Assembly (NCBI GenBank): GCA_029688825.1
Contig: JARUKX010000006.1
Location: 1 to 64,000, forward strand
Direction: 5' to 3'
DNA: 64,000 nucleotides
From: Haloarculaceae archaeon H-GB1-1
GTDB taxonomy: Archaea > Halobacteriota > Halobacteria > Halobacteriales > Haloarculaceae
The notes under the pieces were generated by a model that saw only the letters and a list, made by a program, of their open reading frames with translations, was not told where the DNA came from and made no database searches. A program made the position numbers and the translations under genes. This document shows, piece after piece, positions 18,116 through 26,579 of the stretch (its first letter is position 1; the number at the start of each line of letters is the position of its first letter).

Positions 18116-19432
18116 TCAGGTCACAGCGGGCTCGCTCGCCGTCGTCTCCGTCGCGAGCGTTCGGACGACGAGGACGACGAGCGCACCGACGAACACGAGT
18201 CCGCCGGCGACTCCGAACGCCAACTCGAATCCCGTTCTCGCCAGTACTCCACCCAGGAGCGATCCGACGCCGCCAGCGAACGCCGTAAGTGCGGTGAACG
18301 TCCCCAGCGCCTCGCCGCGGACGTCCACCGGTGCGAGCCGAGTGACGAGCGTCGAGGCCGTGACAGCGACGATCGCCCACGCCAGGCCGATGATCAGAAA
18401 GAGCGCCCCGAGGACGAGGCGTCCGGAAAGCGGCCCGGTGAACACCGTGCCCACGACGGCGACGGCGGGCAGTCCGACGGCTCGGAGCGACAACCCACCG
18501 ACCTGTACCGCGCTTACGTCGTAGGTACTGGCGAGACGGCCGGCGGTGACGAAGAACGCGGCGGCGCCGAGACTGGAGATCAGGTACAGGACGAACACCT
18601 CGTCGGAGCTGTATCCGGCCTCGGTCAGGAACACCGGAAGCGGTGCGAAGAAGACCGAAAAGCCGGTGAAAAAGCAGACGACTGCGAGGAAGTACACGCC
18701 GAGCGTGCGGGAGAACCGGGCAGCGAACCGCCGCGGATGGAGCCCGCGCGTCGACCAGAACAGCCGACCCGGCGTGAACGGGACCGTCGCACCGCGCACG
18801 TTCGTCCTGCGTGCCCGCGCGAGCGCCCGAGCGACCGTCCGCGGGGCGTTCAGGGCGCGACGGCCGCCCTTGGTCGGGAGCCACCGAGCCATGAGGAGGG
18901 CACCGACGCCGGCGCAGACCGCGATGACCCAGAAAAGGGTTCGCTGGGCCATCGCTGGTCCCAGCAGGTGGCCAACGACGGCGGTCCAGGCGACACCGAG
19001 GACGAGTCCGCCGGCCCACCCCCAACCCTGAGCGGCGTTGAGCGACGCGAATCGGTTCCCCCAGTCGGCCTCCGGAGCGCCGACCGTGACCATGAGCGTC
19101 ACCACCGGCGAGATGGCCGCCGAGGCGAACCATATCACAGCGTTCGCGACGAGGACGACCTCGATGCTCCGCGCCATCGGCGTGACCCCCAGCACGAACG
19201 CAAGCGACAGCAACGCACCGACGACGATGGGACGCCGAGCCCGCTGGGTCGCCGCCAACCGTCCGCTTCCGAGCGCGCCCGGGACGCCGACGAACGCCGC
19301 GGACGCCGCGAGGAGACCGAGGTCGACCGGCCCGCCTCCGAGGGAAACGACGTACAGCGGGACGAGCAGGGAGGCTCCGCCGAGGGCGATCGAGGCGACG
19401 CCCCAGGCGTACAGCCACCGGGAATCCGTCAT
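18116..19432 (-). CDS. MFS transporter
   Basis: A 438-residue carrier with about 12 hydrophobic helices and a charged central loop (about residues 180-225, WLPTKGGRRALN to RFAARFSRT). The substrate cannot be told from sequence. The start is MTDSRWLYAWG at 19432; the upstream in-frame extension is not hydrophobic and reaches into the neighbouring promoter. It lies between two glycosyltransferase genes in the opposite orientation. Confidence 0.85.
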   Translation of the reverse strand: MTDSRWLYAWGVASIALGGASLLVPLYVVSLGGGPVDLGLLAASAAFVGVPGALGSGRLAATQRARRPIVVGALLSLAFVLGVTPMARSIEVVLVANAVIWFASAAISPVVTLMVTVGAPEADWGNRFASLNAAQGWGWAGGLVLGVAWTAVVGHLLGPAMAQRTLFWVIAVCAGVGALLMARWLPTKGGRRALNAPRTVARALARARRTNVRGATVPFTPGRLFWSTRGLHPRRFAARFSRTLGVYFLAVVCFFTGFSVFFAPLPVFLTEAGYSSDEVFVLYLISSLGAAAFFVTAGRLASTYDVSAVQVGGLSLRAVGLPAVAVVGTVFTGPLSGRLVLGALFLIIGLAWAIVAVTASTLVTRLAPVDVRGEALGTFTALTAFAGGVGSLLGGVLARTGFELAFGVAGGLVFVGALVVLVVRTLATETTASEPAVT

Positions 19433-19535
19433 GGTTCCCTTCTCGGAAGAAACGACCGTAAACCCCGCGGCCGTCCGACTCGCCGTCGGTCGAGATGACA
19501 ACGACTTAGCCCCACCCTGAGAAATCAGGCTGCAA

Positions 19536-20642
19536 ATGGGACTCCCGCGCGTCGCTGCCTTCACGGACACCTATCTACCCACGGTCAACGGCGTCACCTA
19601 CACCATCCAGACCTGGCGCGATCAGTGGTCCGAGCGTGGGGGTTCGATGTCCGTCGTCTTCCCGAACGCCGACGGGTACGACCCGGTCGACGACGAGTAC
19701 CCGGTCCGGAGTCTCCCGTTTCCGTTCTACGAGGGCTTCCACATCGGAATGCCCCGCATCCCGGCCGAGGTCAGAGACGTCGACGTGGTCCACTCGCACA
19801 CGCCCTTCGGCGTGGGGCTGGCGGGTCGCCGCCTCGCGCGGACCGCCGATGCACCGCTGGTCGCGTCGTATCACACCCCAACCAGCGAGTACGCGGAGTA
19901 CATCTCGCTCACGGGCACCGTCGAGCGTGCGATTCGCCGGAGCGCGAGCGCCTACGAGCGGTGGTTCTTCAACCGAACGGCGACGGTCATCACGCCCAGC
20001 GAGCGGACGCGCGAGCACCTCCTGGAGAACGTCGACGTGACCGTCCCCGTCGAGGTCGTCCCGAACGGCGTCGACACGGACTTCTTCCGCCCCGTCGACA
20101 CGGAGTCGTTCCGTCGGCGACACGACGTTCCGGACGGTCCCGTCGTGGGCTACACCGGACGGCACGGCTACGAGAAGAACCTCGACCTGCTGCTCGACGC
20201 CGTCGACGGCATCGACGCGACGGTCCTCGTCGGCGGCGACGGCCCGGCACGAGCGGATCTCGAAGACCGGGCGTCGGAGATCGACGCCGACGTTCGGTTC
20301 CTGGGCTTTCTCGACCGCGAGGAACTGCCGGCGTTCTACGCGACGCTCGACGCGTTCGCGTTTCCGAGCCCGGTCGAGACCCAGGGACTCGTCGCGCTGG
20401 AGGCCAACGCCTGCGGGACGCCGGTTGCGGGCGTCGACAGCGGCGCGCTCTCTGACACCATCGAGTCGGGCGTCACGGGCTACAAGGCCGACGCGGACGA
20501 TTGCGAGGACTTCCGGTCGGTCATCGACCGAACGCTCGACGAGTGCGAGGACCTGTCGACTTCCTGTCTCGACTCGCGCGAGCGGATCAGCGTCGACCAC
20601 GCGGTCGACCGACTCTCGTCGGTCTACGACGAGGTTCTCTGA
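19536..20642 (+). CDS. GT4-family glycosyltransferase (glycolipid type)
   Basis: A 368-residue GT-B enzyme. The N-terminal motif FTDTYLPTVNGVTY with HSHTPFGVG is typical of diacylglycerol/archaeol glucosyl- or mannosyltransferases (MgdA/PimB group). The C-terminal domain has GRHGYEKNL and the E-x7-E motif in SPVETQGLVALEANACG. A role in glycosylating membrane lipids on the cytoplasmic side is inferred from this motif combination. Confidence 0.88.
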   Translation: MGLPRVAAFTDTYLPTVNGVTYTIQTWRDQWSERGGSMSVVFPNADGYDPVDDEYPVRSLPFPFYEGFHIGMPRIPAEVRDVDVVHSHTPFGVGLAGRRLARTADAPLVASYHTPTSEYAEYISLTGTVERAIRRSASAYERWFFNRTATVITPSERTREHLLENVDVTVPVEVVPNGVDTDFFRPVDTESFRRRHDVPDGPVVGYTGRHGYEKNLDLLLDAVDGIDATVLVGGDGPARADLEDRASEIDADVRFLGFLDREELPAFYATLDAFAFPSPVETQGLVALEANACGTPVAGVDSGALSDTIESGVTGYKADADDCEDFRSVIDRTLDECEDLSTSCLDSRERISVDHAVDRLSSVYDEVL

Positions 20643-20645
20643 CTG

Positions 20646-20895
20646 CTACGTCTCGAAGACGCGCCGAGCGGCCGCCGGCGAGTCGAGGGCCACGCACTCG
20701 GCGTCGGGGTGGAGACGCTCGACGAGCGAGCTGAATGTCCCCGACGATGGGGGCACGTAACTGCGTGAACGGACGACGGTCGAGGTCCACGACGGTCTCG
20801 CGGTCCGGAGCCAAGTCGACGGCGGACGGATTCCAGTCGTTCGCGAGCGCGTGCCGGAAGTACCGTCGCGCTCGGTCCTGTAAATCCGCTCTCAC
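20646..20895 (-). pseudogene. Small conserved-looking gene broken by a frameshift
   Basis: From a GTG at 20895 the frame reads VRADLQDRARRYFRHALANDW and remains haloarchaeal in character to about 20770, then turns Arg-rich. The neighbouring frame takes over near 20760 with YVPPSSGTFSSLVERLHPD and ends with a normal acidic tail at a TAG (20646-20648). The two halves together would make a protein of about 83 residues. Either the gene carries a one-base indel or the assembly does; the function is unknown. Confidence 0.55.
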
Positions 20896-20951
20896 GGGCG
20901 GCGGTTCGAGACACCGCGGAAAAAGTTCGGGGAAAGCGGCGGATAGCGCGT

Positions 20952-21176
20952 TCAGTACTCCACTCCCTGCCCCCCACGACCCCCGTCACGCACGTCTCGG
21001 CCGAGGAGGAAGTACAACAGGAACCCCAGCAGTCCGCCGAAGAACACCACGAGCGCCCAGAGGACCGCGCTGTGCGGGCTGTTCTGCTGGGCGTCGCTGT
21101 AGGTCCAGATGGGGAGGACGATAGCGAACAGTATCCAGAGGACGAACACGACCAATGCGGCACCTGCGCCTGCCAT
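20952..21176 (-). CDS. Two-span membrane protein (PLDc_N-like)
   Basis: A 74-residue protein with two membrane helices: FVLWILFAIVLPIWTYSDA then SAVLWALVVFFGGLLGFLLYFLLGRD. The helix-turn-helix with the intervening TYSDAQQNSPHSA resembles the phospholipase D/nuclease N-terminal (PLDc_N) family of small membrane proteins, whose role is unknown. The start at 21176 places the first helix at residue 5. Confidence 0.78.
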   Translation of the reverse strand: MAGAGAALVVFVLWILFAIVLPIWTYSDAQQNSPHSAVLWALVVFFGGLLGFLLYFLLGRDVRDGGRGGQGVEY

Positions 21177-21235
21177 ATCCGTGCCGTCGTCTGATCCGCG
21201 TAAGTCACTTTCCGTTGCTGAAAACAGCGTTTGAG

Positions 21236-22513
21236 TTACGCCAGCGCGCTCGCCGCGCGGATGATCTGCTGCTCGCCGAACGCCGGACCGACGAACTGGA
21301 GTCCGACTGGGAGGTCCTCCGTCTCGCCCGCGGGAACGGAGATGGCCGGGAGATTCGCGAGGTTGATTGGGACGGTGTTCGCGTCGGCGAGGTACATCTT
21401 CAGCGGGTCGTCGAGGCTCTCGCCCAGCTTCATCGGCGGAACGGGCATGGTGGGTGACGCCAGCACGTCGGCCTCGGAGAGCGCCTCGTCGAAGTCCTGT
21501 TTCACCCACGCACGAGCGTCCTGGGCCTTCTTGTAGTACTTGTCGTGATAGCCCGCCGAAAGCGCGTAGGTGCCCAGCAGGATGCGGCGTTTGACCTCCT
21601 CGCCGAAGCCCTCCTCGCGGGCCTTCGCGAACGTCTCGTTCCAGTTGCCGTCGTAGCCGCCGGAGTTCCCGTAGCGGACGCCGTCGAAGCGTGCCAGGTT
21701 CGAGGACGCCTCGGACATCGCGATGACGTAGTAGGCCTCGACGGCGTGCTCGACGGACGGCAGTTCGACCTCGTGGTAGCTCGCGCCCTTCGATTCGAGG
21801 TCGGCGATGGCGTCCCAGAAGACTTCGGTTACTCCCTCGTCTGCGTCGTCGACGAGTTCTGTCGGAATGCCGATTTCGAGGCCGTCGACGTCGCCGTCGG
21901 CGGCGGCCGCGTAGTCGTAGTTACCGCCGTTCTCTGCCGCGTCCCGCGTGGTCCCGTCGTGCTCGTCGGGGCCGGCGATGACTTCGAGCAGTTCCGCGGC
22001 TTCCTCGACGGAGGGCGCGATGGGGCCGATCTGTTCGAGGCTGTTGGCGTAGGCGACGAGCCCGTACCGGGAGACGAGCCCGTACGTGGGCTTGATGCCG
22101 ACGACGCCGCAGAAAGCGGCGGGACAGCGGATGGATCCGCCGGTGTCGGACCCGAGCGCGAGGTCCGCCTCGCCTGCGGCGACCGCCGCCGCGGAGCCAC
22201 CGGAGGAGCCGCCGGGGACGCGACCCTCGGCGGCAGGATTCTCCGTCGGGCCGAATGCGGATGTCTCGGTCGTCGTCCCCATGCCGAACTCGTCCATGTT
22301 GGTCTTCCCGGCGATGGTCGCACCGGCGTCTTTCAGCCGGGAGACGACCGTCGCGTCGTATGGTGGGACGTAGTCGTCGAGCATCGCCGACCCGCAGGTC
22401 GTGCGAACGTCCGCCGTGGAGATGTTGTCCTTGACGGCGACGGTGCGGCCGGCGAGCGGGCCGTCGTCCGCGCCCTCGATGGTCGTCTCGGTGATGTAGG
22501 CGTTGTGGGACAT
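21236..22513 (-). CDS. gatA: Glu-tRNA(Gln)/Asp-tRNA(Asn) amidotransferase subunit A
   Basis: A 425-residue amidase-signature enzyme that releases ammonia from Gln or Asn for the GatCAB complex. The catalytic triad is visible: Lys in TVAVKDN, the cis-Ser in GSDTGGSIR, and the nucleophile Ser within the GGSSGGS region. It lies one base after gatC, giving a gatC-gatA pair; gatB is elsewhere, as is common in haloarchaea. Confidence 0.95.
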   Translation of the reverse strand: MSHNAYITETTIEGADDGPLAGRTVAVKDNISTADVRTTCGSAMLDDYVPPYDATVVSRLKDAGATIAGKTNMDEFGMGTTTETSAFGPTENPAAEGRVPGGSSGGSAAAVAAGEADLALGSDTGGSIRCPAAFCGVVGIKPTYGLVSRYGLVAYANSLEQIGPIAPSVEEAAELLEVIAGPDEHDGTTRDAAENGGNYDYAAAADGDVDGLEIGIPTELVDDADEGVTEVFWDAIADLESKGASYHEVELPSVEHAVEAYYVIAMSEASSNLARFDGVRYGNSGGYDGNWNETFAKAREEGFGEEVKRRILLGTYALSAGYHDKYYKKAQDARAWVKQDFDEALSEADVLASPTMPVPPMKLGESLDDPLKMYLADANTVPINLANLPAISVPAGETEDLPVGLQFVGPAFGEQQIIRAASALA

Positions 22514-22514
22514 G

Positions 22515-22793
22515 TCAGGAGACCCGCGGGCCTTTGAAGAAGCCGTCTTCCGTCTCGGCGGCGTTCCGGAGCGCTTCCTCCTGGCTCAGACACTCGTGTG
22601 CCTCGTCCGGTCGCATGACGTTGGCCAGTTCTTCCTCGCGCTCGATCTCCGGCACCTCGTCGAGCGTCTCGAAGTACGCCAGGATGTCGGCGAACTGCTC
22701 GGTGAATCGCTCGACCGCCGCGTCGTCCAGGTCGACGCGGGCGAGGTCGGCGACGTGCCGAACTTCCTCGGGGTCCACGACGCTATCGCTCAT
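22515..22793 (-). CDS. gatC: Glu-tRNA(Gln)/Asp-tRNA(Asn) amidotransferase subunit C
   Basis: A 92-residue protein that clamps GatA and GatB together. The conserved start VRHVADLARVDLDD, the middle LAYFETLDEV and the C-terminal LRPDE-like MRPDEAHECLS are seen. It heads the gatCA operon. Confidence 0.93.
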   Translation of the reverse strand: MSDSVVDPEEVRHVADLARVDLDDAAVERFTEQFADILAYFETLDEVPEIEREEELANVMRPDEAHECLSQEEALRNAAETEDGFFKGPRVS

Positions 22794-23248
22794 AGCAGGG
22801 GGGTCGATAGCGCCGGCGGTAAGGGTTTCGAATGCCGGTCACCCACGGCATCGGAAGTCTCGCGGCGTCGAGTTTCGAGGGATTCGCAACGCAAGTGGAG
22901 CGACGTCGGCGGTTCGGTTTCGCTGCCCTGTCACGGTAGTCGTCACTCGAACCTATCTCTTTAGGCATCGATGTCTTGTCATTGAATAGAATACTCATAA
23001 CTGGATATTGTGGCAAATGGCGTCGGCTCACCAATACCACTACCCCGAGGTCCGGGGACCGACAACAGTTGTGCGCGGTCGTGTAGCCTGTCGGAAAAAC
23101 GACGGGTGCATCCATCGACGGAAGGTCGGGTCGAGCCCGGAAACCGGACGCCTGACGCTGCACACCCGCGAAACATTTAAGTCGCCGGAGCTACGACATA
23201 AAAGCGTACTAGAGGTTTTGCGGGTATCATCCGCGACGTGTCCATCCA
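22794..23248 (+). promoter_or_regulatory. Divergent intergenic region between gatC and tfb
   Basis: A 455-base gap with no convincing gene. Near tfb there are two candidate TATA boxes: CATTTAAG at about 23174-23181 and ACATAAAAG at about 23196-23204; the second would give a leader of roughly 20 bases. The middle has no recognisable RNA or repeat. Confidence 0.4.
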
Positions 23249-24217
23249 ATGACTGATACAACCATCAGACACAACACGAGCGAGCGCGAGCGCGAAGAGG
23301 AGTCGGCCTCCGAAGACGAACTCGTCTGTCCCGAGTGTGGGGGCGACCTGATTTCGGATTCGGAGCGTGGCGAGACGGTCTGTGGCGAGTGCGGGCTGGT
23401 CGTCGAGGAGGACGAGATCGACCCCGGGCCGGAGTGGCGAGCGTTCGACGCACGAGAGAAAGACGAGAAGAGCCGCGTCGGAGCGCCGACGACGAACATG
23501 ATGCACGACAAGGGGCTGTCGACGAACATCGGCTGGCAGGACAAGGACGCCTACGGCAACTCCCTGTCCTCGCGCCAGCGCGAGAAGATGCAGCGGCTGC
23601 GGACCTGGAACGAGCGGTTCCGAACCCGCGACTCCAAGGAGCGAAACCTCAAGCAGGCGCTCGGCGAGATCGACCGCATGGCGAGTGCGCTCGGCCTGCC
23701 CGACAACGTCCGCGAGACGGCGTCGGTCATCTACCGCCGCGCGCTCGACGAGAACCTCCTGCCGGGCCGATCCATCGAAGGCGTCTCGACGTCCTCGCTG
23801 TACGCCGCCGCCCGCCAGGCGGGGACGCCACGGAGCCTGGACGAGATCACGAACGTCTCCCGCGTCGAGAAAGACGAGATTGCCCGAACGTACCGCTACG
23901 TCGTCCGCGAACTCGGCCTGGAGATTCAGCCGGCCGACCCTGAGAGCTACGTCCCCCGCTTCGCGTCGGACCTCGGCCTCTCCGAAGAAGTCCAGCGCCA
24001 GGCCCGCGAACTGCTCGTCAGCGCGAAAGAGCAGGGCGTCCACTCCGGAAAGTCCCCGGTCGGACTCGCCGCCGCAGCCGTGTACGCCTCGTCGCTGCTC
24101 GCGAACGAGAAGGTAACCCAGTCGGAGGTCTCCGAGGTGGCGAACATCTCGGAAGTCACCATCCGGAACCGCTATCACGAACTGCTGGAAGCCAAGGAAG
24201 GCTTCCACGCGCCGTAG
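23249..24217 (+). CDS. tfb: Transcription initiation factor IIB
   Basis: A 322-residue archaeal TFB that bridges TBP-TATA/BRE DNA and RNA polymerase. The N-terminal zinc ribbon has CPECGGDL and CGECGLVV, then the B-finger/linker RAFDAREKDEKSRVGAP, then two cyclin repeats (from about residues 125 and 220) ending in SEVTIRNRYHELLEA, the BRE-reading helix. It has an acidic N-terminal extension, as in many of the multiple haloarchaeal TFBs. Confidence 0.96.
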   Translation: MTDTTIRHNTSEREREEESASEDELVCPECGGDLISDSERGETVCGECGLVVEEDEIDPGPEWRAFDAREKDEKSRVGAPTTNMMHDKGLSTNIGWQDKDAYGNSLSSRQREKMQRLRTWNERFRTRDSKERNLKQALGEIDRMASALGLPDNVRETASVIYRRALDENLLPGRSIEGVSTSSLYAAARQAGTPRSLDEITNVSRVEKDEIARTYRYVVRELGLEIQPADPESYVPRFASDLGLSEEVQRQARELLVSAKEQGVHSGKSPVGLAAAAVYASSLLANEKVTQSEVSEVANISEVTIRNRYHELLEAKEGFHAP

Positions 24218-24268
24218 CTGTTTTCCGAAGTCGCAACGCGAAAGTCGGTCGGAGCTGTCTCTGGCGGT

Positions 24269-24742
24269 ATGGAGACAACTCGCCACTTCGTCGCGACGGT
24301 CTACCTCGTCAACGACGGTGCCGTCGCGCTGCACGAACACGACAAACTCGACATGTGGCTCCCGGCCGGCGGCCACATCGACCGCGACGAACTCCCCCAC
24401 GAGGCCGCGCTTCGGGAAGCCGAGGAGGAGACCGGCCTCGACGTGGACCTGCTCGCGCCCGAGGGTGACCTGTCCTCTGCAACGGCGCGCTCGATCCCGC
24501 AGCCACAGCACTTCCTGCTGGAGGACATCAACGTCTCTGCTGAGGGCGTCGGTCACCAGCACATCGACTTCATCTTCTACGGCGAGGCAGCGAGTCGGGA
24601 CATCGACCCAGGCGACGGCGAGCAGGACGCCGACGACTGGGAGTGGTTCACGGCAGCGGACCTGCGCGCGCACAGCGAGCGCTTCGCGGACGACGTGGTG
24701 GAGGTCGGCCAACAGGCCATCGACGCGGTCGAGTCGGCGTGA
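24269..24742 (+). CDS. Nudix hydrolase
   Basis: A 157-residue protein with a full Nudix box, G-x5-E-x7-REAEEETG, within AAGGHIDRDELPHEA followed by ALREAEEETGLDVD. It hydrolyses a nucleoside diphosphate linked to another group; the substrate is not predictable. The N-terminal strand ATVYLVNDGAVALHEHDKLDMW suggests the subgroup of small MutT-like enzymes. Confidence 0.9.
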   Translation: METTRHFVATVYLVNDGAVALHEHDKLDMWLPAGGHIDRDELPHEAALREAEEETGLDVDLLAPEGDLSSATARSIPQPQHFLLEDINVSAEGVGHQHIDFIFYGEAASRDIDPGDGEQDADDWEWFTAADLRAHSERFADDVVEVGQQAIDAVESA

Positions 24743-24743
24743 C

Positions 24744-25823
24744 TCACTCCAGCCGCGAGGCGACGTACTGGCTCACGTGGTCGTCCATCCGGCGCTTGAA
24801 GCCGTCCTGACGGGCCAGCCTGTCGAGTTCGCGGGCGACGAGGCTGCCGTACTGGACGGCCTTCTTCTCGCGGAAGGCGATGGGGTCGGGGAGCCATTCG
24901 CGAACGGCCAGTCGGAGCGCCCACTTCCGCTCGCCGCGGTCGGTCACGAGCAGGTGGCCGGGGAGGTCGAGCGCGGCGTCGACCACGCTGTCGTGCAGGA
25001 GCGGGGCGACCGGCTCGACGCCAGCGCCCCGGAGCGCGAGGACGTCCCGCTCCAGTTGGCCGGGCAACGTCCCGACGACCTCGCGGCGAGCGCCGCGAAC
25101 GGTGTCGGCTTCGACTCGCGGGTCCCCGGGGGCGCGAGCGACCTTCGCGTAGCCGCCGAACAGTTCGTCCGCGCCCTGGCCGACGAGAAGTCGGTCGTAT
25201 CCGTCCGCGGCCGCTCGCTCGGCGACGAGGAACAGCGGAAGCGCGATCTGGACGGCCATGGCGTTCGAACGGTCGATGGCCCGTGCGACCTCGGGGACCG
25301 CGCGTTCGACGTCAGAGAGCGAGAGGGCGACGACTGTGAGGTCCCGGTTCAGCAATCGAGCGGCGGACCGCGCGGCCTCGACGTCGTGGCTGTCCGGGAA
25401 GCCCGCGACGTACAGCGGCGCGTCGAGCAGGGCGGCGAGCGCTGCGGAGTCGACGCCGCCGGAGAACGCGATGGCGAGTCCGTCCGTCTCGACCCCTGTC
25501 GCGACGTCTCGGACTGCTTCTCGGACGGCCTCGATGGCCTGCGCATCGTCCTGCACGGGGGCGCGTTCGGGGAGAGACCACACCCGTCGGTAGCCCGCTT
25601 CCGTCCGGACGTGACCCGCCGGAAGCGGGTCTGGGTCGGCCAGGTCCGTCGGGTCGAAACTCCACTCGTCGGACGAGTCTCCGTCGACGAAGAGCGGTTG
25701 TCGACCGAGTACGTCGCGGACGAGCGTGCCGTCGAGTTCGCCGGCGAATCCCGCAGTGCCGGGGAGTGGGTCACTCGCGTCGAGGGCCGCCCGTATCGTG
25801 TCCCGAGCGGCTCCCCGAATCAT
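24744..25823 (-). CDS. Asparagine-synthase-like PP-loop protein
   Basis: A 359-residue protein with the AsnB synthetase-domain PP-loop (FSGGVDSA), the VGQGADELFGGY motif and the C-terminal KWALRLAVREWLP. It lacks an N-terminal Cys-2 glutaminase domain; the first 100 residues are a shortened version (GTAGFAGELDGTLVRD, RQPLFVD). It may amidate using ammonia or a partner, or act on another carboxylate. It starts within the stop of the PHP gene, a pairing worth noting. Confidence 0.78.
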   Translation of the reverse strand: MIRGAARDTIRAALDASDPLPGTAGFAGELDGTLVRDVLGRQPLFVDGDSSDEWSFDPTDLADPDPLPAGHVRTEAGYRRVWSLPERAPVQDDAQAIEAVREAVRDVATGVETDGLAIAFSGGVDSAALAALLDAPLYVAGFPDSHDVEAARSAARLLNRDLTVVALSLSDVERAVPEVARAIDRSNAMAVQIALPLFLVAERAAADGYDRLLVGQGADELFGGYAKVARAPGDPRVEADTVRGARREVVGTLPGQLERDVLALRGAGVEPVAPLLHDSVVDAALDLPGHLLVTDRGERKWALRLAVREWLPDPIAFREKKAVQYGSLVARELDRLARQDGFKRRMDDHVSQYVASRLE

Positions 25824-26506
25824 CGGATGAACTCGGCCAGACGGTTCTTCACGCGGCGTTTCGCGCCGCCCGCGGCCTGCCGGAAGCTGATCCGCCAGGG
25901 GGTGCGCTTGCCGTCGAGTTCCGTCTTGCCGGCGGCGATGGCCGACAGGATGGCGTCGCTCGTCCGCTCGGCGGCGTCGACCTGCGTGACCGCCTGGCCG
26001 ACCATCTCGCTGATGTGGGCGTCGCTCCCGGCGGTCATGGGCATGCCCTTCGCTTCGGCGAAGCGCTTGGCCTTGCGGTTGCCACGCCCCGTCAGGAGTC
26101 GCGAGTTGTACACTTCGATGGCGTCCGCGATGGTGAGGACCTCCTGTGAGATGTTCGCGACGACGCCGCTGCGTGATTCCTGGAACGGGTGGGGAACGAC
26201 GGCGATACCGCCCTGGTCATGGATGGTCTCGACGGTTTCCTCGAAGGACAGTCCGGCGGGAATCGCCTCCTCGATGCCCAGCGCGAGGACGTGACCGGCC
26301 TGCGTGGTCACCTCCATCCCGGGGATGCCGACGAGACCGTATTCTGGTGCGAGCTCCACCGCTTTTTTGCTGGCCTCGAACTCGTCGTGGTCCGTGATAG
26401 CGAGGGCGTCCAGTCCGACGGCCGCCGCCTGTTCGAGCAGTAGCTCGACGGGGTCGCGACCGTCGTAGGAGTGAGCCGAATGTGCGTGAAGCTCGACCGA
26501 AAGCAC
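25820..26506 (-). CDS. PHP-domain phosphoesterase
   Basis: A 228-residue polymerase/histidinol-phosphatase-type metal hydrolase. The motifs are HAHSAHSYDG, ITDHDEF, the middle Glu in PGMEVT, HPFQ and GSDAH. The GTG start at 26506 gives VLSVELHAHS, so the first metal-binding histidines are at residues 7 and 9 as usual. It may remove phosphate from a nucleotide or sugar. It is translationally coupled to the asparagine-synthase-like gene. Confidence 0.88.
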   Translation of the reverse strand: MLSVELHAHSAHSYDGRDPVELLLEQAAAVGLDALAITDHDEFEASKKAVELAPEYGLVGIPGMEVTTQAGHVLALGIEEAIPAGLSFEETVETIHDQGGIAVVPHPFQESRSGVVANISQEVLTIADAIEVYNSRLLTGRGNRKAKRFAEAKGMPMTAGSDAHISEMVGQAVTQVDAAERTSDAILSAIAAGKTELDGKRTPWRISFRQAAGGAKRRVKNRLAEFIR

Positions 26507-26579
26507 GGGCGACGGTTGGCGGTACGGTGCCAAAAGCGCCTCGGTATGGAATCTGGCTGGAACGGTGGCGAGTGGCCGC

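Noticed and set aside
23177-24712. 511-codon open frame antisense to tfb and the Nudix gene
   Set aside because: It spans two well supported genes and their spacer, and shows no recognisable domain.
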